DNA of 64,000 nucleotides from Desertivirga arenae. Lineage in GTDB: Bacteria > Bacteroidota > Bacteroidia > Sphingobacteriales > Sphingobacteriaceae. A program made the translations under genes and the position numbers. The stretch is taken from positions 1-64,000 of the forward strand of contig NZ_JAFEWE010000002.1 in the NCBI RefSeq assembly GCF_017355785.1, given 5' to 3'. This document shows, piece after piece, positions 62,230 to 64,000 of the stretch (the first letter of the stretch is position 1; every line of letters begins with the position of its first letter). A model generated the notes under the pieces. The model was not told the origin of the DNA and made no database searches. It worked only from the letters and a program-made list of their open reading frames with translations.

Positions 62230-63882
62230 CTAATTAAGAGATATCACCTTATCACACTTCGAACAAAGCTCCTCATTTTCTGTCACCACCAGCAGGCTAA
62301 AGCTCTTGTCGTCAATTAACTTATTAATGATTTTAGTCCTGTATTCCGGTTCAATACTTTGCCAGCCATTTTCAAGGATAAGCAAAGAAGGCCTGTTTAA
62401 AAAACAACGAGCCATCAGGATCTTGGACACGATGCTGTTTGAAAGCCTTTGCCCCATGGGGTCTAACTGCACCTGATAACCGTCTTTATGACTTTCTACA
62501 AATTCCCTCAATCCTACCAGTTCACAAACTTCTACAATTTGAGGCAAAGAGATGTCTGCATTACCAATGGTTAAGTTATCAATCAGGGTTCCACCAAACA
62601 GTTCTTCCTGGGCAAAGAAAACAGCCACTCTCTTCCTCCAATGCTCTACCGGAATATTTTTAAGAGGAATACCATTCACAATGATGGATCCGGTAAACTC
62701 AGGATATAAGCCTGCCAGGATCCTTAAAAGAGTAGTTTTACCTACCCCCTGCTTTCCTGCAACCCGCACTTTTTCACCTGGGGCAATATCAAAAGACAGA
62801 TTATCGAAAATTGGATTGGAGCCTGGATATGCGAAACGGAGATTACGCACAGCAACGTTTAAAGGTTTACCAAGAATACTGTCTAGTCCCTGTTCCAATT
62901 CACGCTCCTGTTCATGTGGCTTTTGCAAAACCTTATCCAGCTTTTCGATAGAGGTTAAAATATCATATACCGTTTCAAGGCTAACTATTAGTTTCTCAAC
63001 GGAGTTCAGTATCACAATGATAATGATCTCGGCTGCTACAAACTGCCCCAGGTTTATTTGCTGTTGGGTTAAAAGGAATGCCCCCATAATAAGCATTGAG
63101 GCTGTTATAAGAACCTTAAAGGCTATTAAAACCTTGTATTGCATTAAAAGTATTTTGAAATGAGCCGTTCTGGCATCAAGGTAACCTGCTGTTAACTTAT
63201 CCGTTCTCCGAAGGTGTAATTCGCTATGGGAGAACTTAAAAGTTTTAATAGTTCTGGATATCTCCTCCAGCCAATGAGCTACCTCATATTTATAATCGCT
63301 CTCCTGCAAGCTTGTTTTAAAGCCTCTGCCACTACTAAAATAAAATAACAGATAGACGATCAGGATTAAAATAAGACCAAAGGCAATAAAGATGGGATGA
63401 TAAAAACTTAGTAATGTTAAGCCAAAAACGATCTGAATAGTGGCGGCAGGAAAATCTAGTAAAAGCTTAGACAAGCCTTTCTGTAAGCTTGCCGTATCAA
63501 AGAAACGGTTAACTAGTTCGGGAAGGTAATAGCTGTCTACACTAAGCAAATCAATTTTCGGTATCCGGTTCGCATAGGCAAAAGTTAAACGGGCAAAGAT
63601 GCGTTGCTGGATACTCTCAGTTACCCTCATCTGAAAAATCTGAAACACTCCTGCGAGTAAAACACCCCCTACAACAAATGATATCAACACTACTAAAGAA
63701 GCTGTGATAATACCCCCAAAAAGCAAACCGATGATTGCCTGGATGCCGAGGGGCAAAGACAATTGAATAAGTCCCCCTAATGTTGCAAATAAATAGATCC
63801 TGCTAACTTCTTTTCTTTCAAGGCTGATAAGCTGAAGTAACTTCGCGCCTGCAGCTCTTATAGATATATTCTGTTCTGCCAT
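62230..63882 (-). CDS. ABC exporter (permease-ATPase fusion) with degenerate ATPase motifs
   Basis: 550 residues. An N-terminal exporter-type membrane domain (about 20-310, six spans) is joined to a nucleotide-binding domain. There is no peptidase domain. Walker A is intact (AGKQGVGKTTLL, near 380) and a Q-loop Gln is present (VFFAQEEL). Three later motifs are unusual: the signature reads LSNSIV in place of LSGGQ, Walker B reads LLILEN where LLILDE is normal, and the switch His position reads VTEN. The ATPase may be weak, or it may need a partner. With HlyD and TolC it forms a type I-like exporter. The cargo is unknown. Confidence 0.85.
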   Translation of the reverse strand: MAEQNISIRAAGAKLLQLISLERKEVSRIYLFATLGGLIQLSLPLGIQAIIGLLFGGIITASLVVLISFVVGGVLLAGVFQIFQMRVTESIQQRIFARLTFAYANRIPKIDLLSVDSYYLPELVNRFFDTASLQKGLSKLLLDFPAATIQIVFGLTLLSFYHPIFIAFGLILILIVYLLFYFSSGRGFKTSLQESDYKYEVAHWLEEISRTIKTFKFSHSELHLRRTDKLTAGYLDARTAHFKILLMQYKVLIAFKVLITASMLIMGAFLLTQQQINLGQFVAAEIIIIVILNSVEKLIVSLETVYDILTSIEKLDKVLQKPHEQERELEQGLDSILGKPLNVAVRNLRFAYPGSNPIFDNLSFDIAPGEKVRVAGKQGVGKTTLLRILAGLYPEFTGSIIVNGIPLKNIPVEHWRKRVAVFFAQEELFGGTLIDNLTIGNADISLPQIVEVCELVGLREFVESHKDGYQVQLDPMGQRLSNSIVSKILMARCFLNRPSLLILENGWQSIEPEYRTKIINKLIDDKSFSLLVVTENEELCSKCDKVISLN

Positions 63883-63904
63883 TAATAAACTACACTTTTA
63901 ATAG

Positions 63905-63916
63905 GGTAAATTTACC
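63905..63916. promoter_or_regulatory. Palindrome in the intergenic region between ABC exporter and LysR-like genes
   Basis: GGTAAATTTACC, a perfect 12-base palindrome, 23 bases upstream of the ABC gene start and 57 bases upstream of the divergent LysR-like gene. It is flanked by ATAG and, four bases off, CTAT. It could be the operator of the divergent regulator. Confidence 0.4.
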
Positions 63917-63972
63917 AGTGCTATCTCATTTGTTTTTATTTATATTCGCTATGCTATCCATAAAAAGTATTT

Positions 63973-64000
63973 ATGAAGTACACATTACATCAGCTCCAGG
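63973..64000 (+). CDS. Probable LysR family regulator (3' partial, only 9 codons)
   Basis: ATG 63973 begins MKYTLHQLQ, which matches the N-terminal start of LysR-type regulators in Bacteroidota, just before the helix-turn-helix. Only 28 bases are in the window. The divergent position next to the export cassette fits a LysR regulator of that cassette. This rests on nine residues. Confidence 0.45.

Overview
The window comes from a Bacteroidota genome, most likely a Pedobacter-like member of the Sphingobacteriaceae. The evidence is type IX secretion (T9SS) signatures of both sorting types, a SusC/SusD pair with an STN domain and a FecR anti-sigma factor, many CAZyme genes, TAnnTTTG promoter boxes and few Shine-Dalgarno sites. 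All calls come from reading the sequence and translated frames; no database search was run.

Layout. 1-5380: a T9SS surface cluster with a SprB-repeat adhesin (5' end outside the window), a PorP/SprF-like membrane protein and a PorE-like OmpA protein. 5446-9827: small envelope and housekeeping genes (BON-SH3 protein, lipoprotein, DUF937-like, GDPD phosphodiesterase, DUF1206, formate/nitrite transporter). 10053-16395: SulP transporter, an unusual Aat-family protein, quinol-type nitric oxide reductase behind a palindromic operator, and a DEAD-box helicase. 16485-18218 (minus): a GH43-like lipoprotein and an ECF sigma factor.

18596-49152 (all minus strand) is the centrepiece: a glycan utilisation locus of about 30 kb. 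In transcription order it runs GH29 fucosidase, FecR, SusC, SusD, serine hydrolase, and then a tight 12-gene run: GH29, GH20, GH35, CBM9-like, GHL10-like, GH92, GH2, NagB-PIG-L fusion, sugar MFS transporter, glycosylasparaginase, CutC, GH3. The enzymes match, sugar by sugar, exo-degradation of a complex N-glycan (fucose, galactose, GlcNAc, mannose, beta-mannose) down to the GlcNAc-Asn bond, followed by uptake and deamination of amino sugar. A candidate antisense small RNA lies over the susC leader. The likely cognate sigma factor sits at the far end of the locus instead of beside FecR.

49642-56312: a giant T9SS type A surface protein with duplicated modules, a small protein with a sorting-tail-like C-terminus, and a decayed DoxX-like gene (N-terminally truncated, frameshift at a T8 tract). 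56418-59453: SdiA-regulated-type beta-propeller, AraC regulator, DHFR/RibD-like reductase and DinB protein. 59470-63882 (minus): a TolC-HlyD-ABC export cassette whose ABC ATPase motifs are degenerate. A divergent gene, probably a LysR-type regulator, begins at 63973.

No tRNA, rRNA, CRISPR array, insertion sequence or phage gene was seen.
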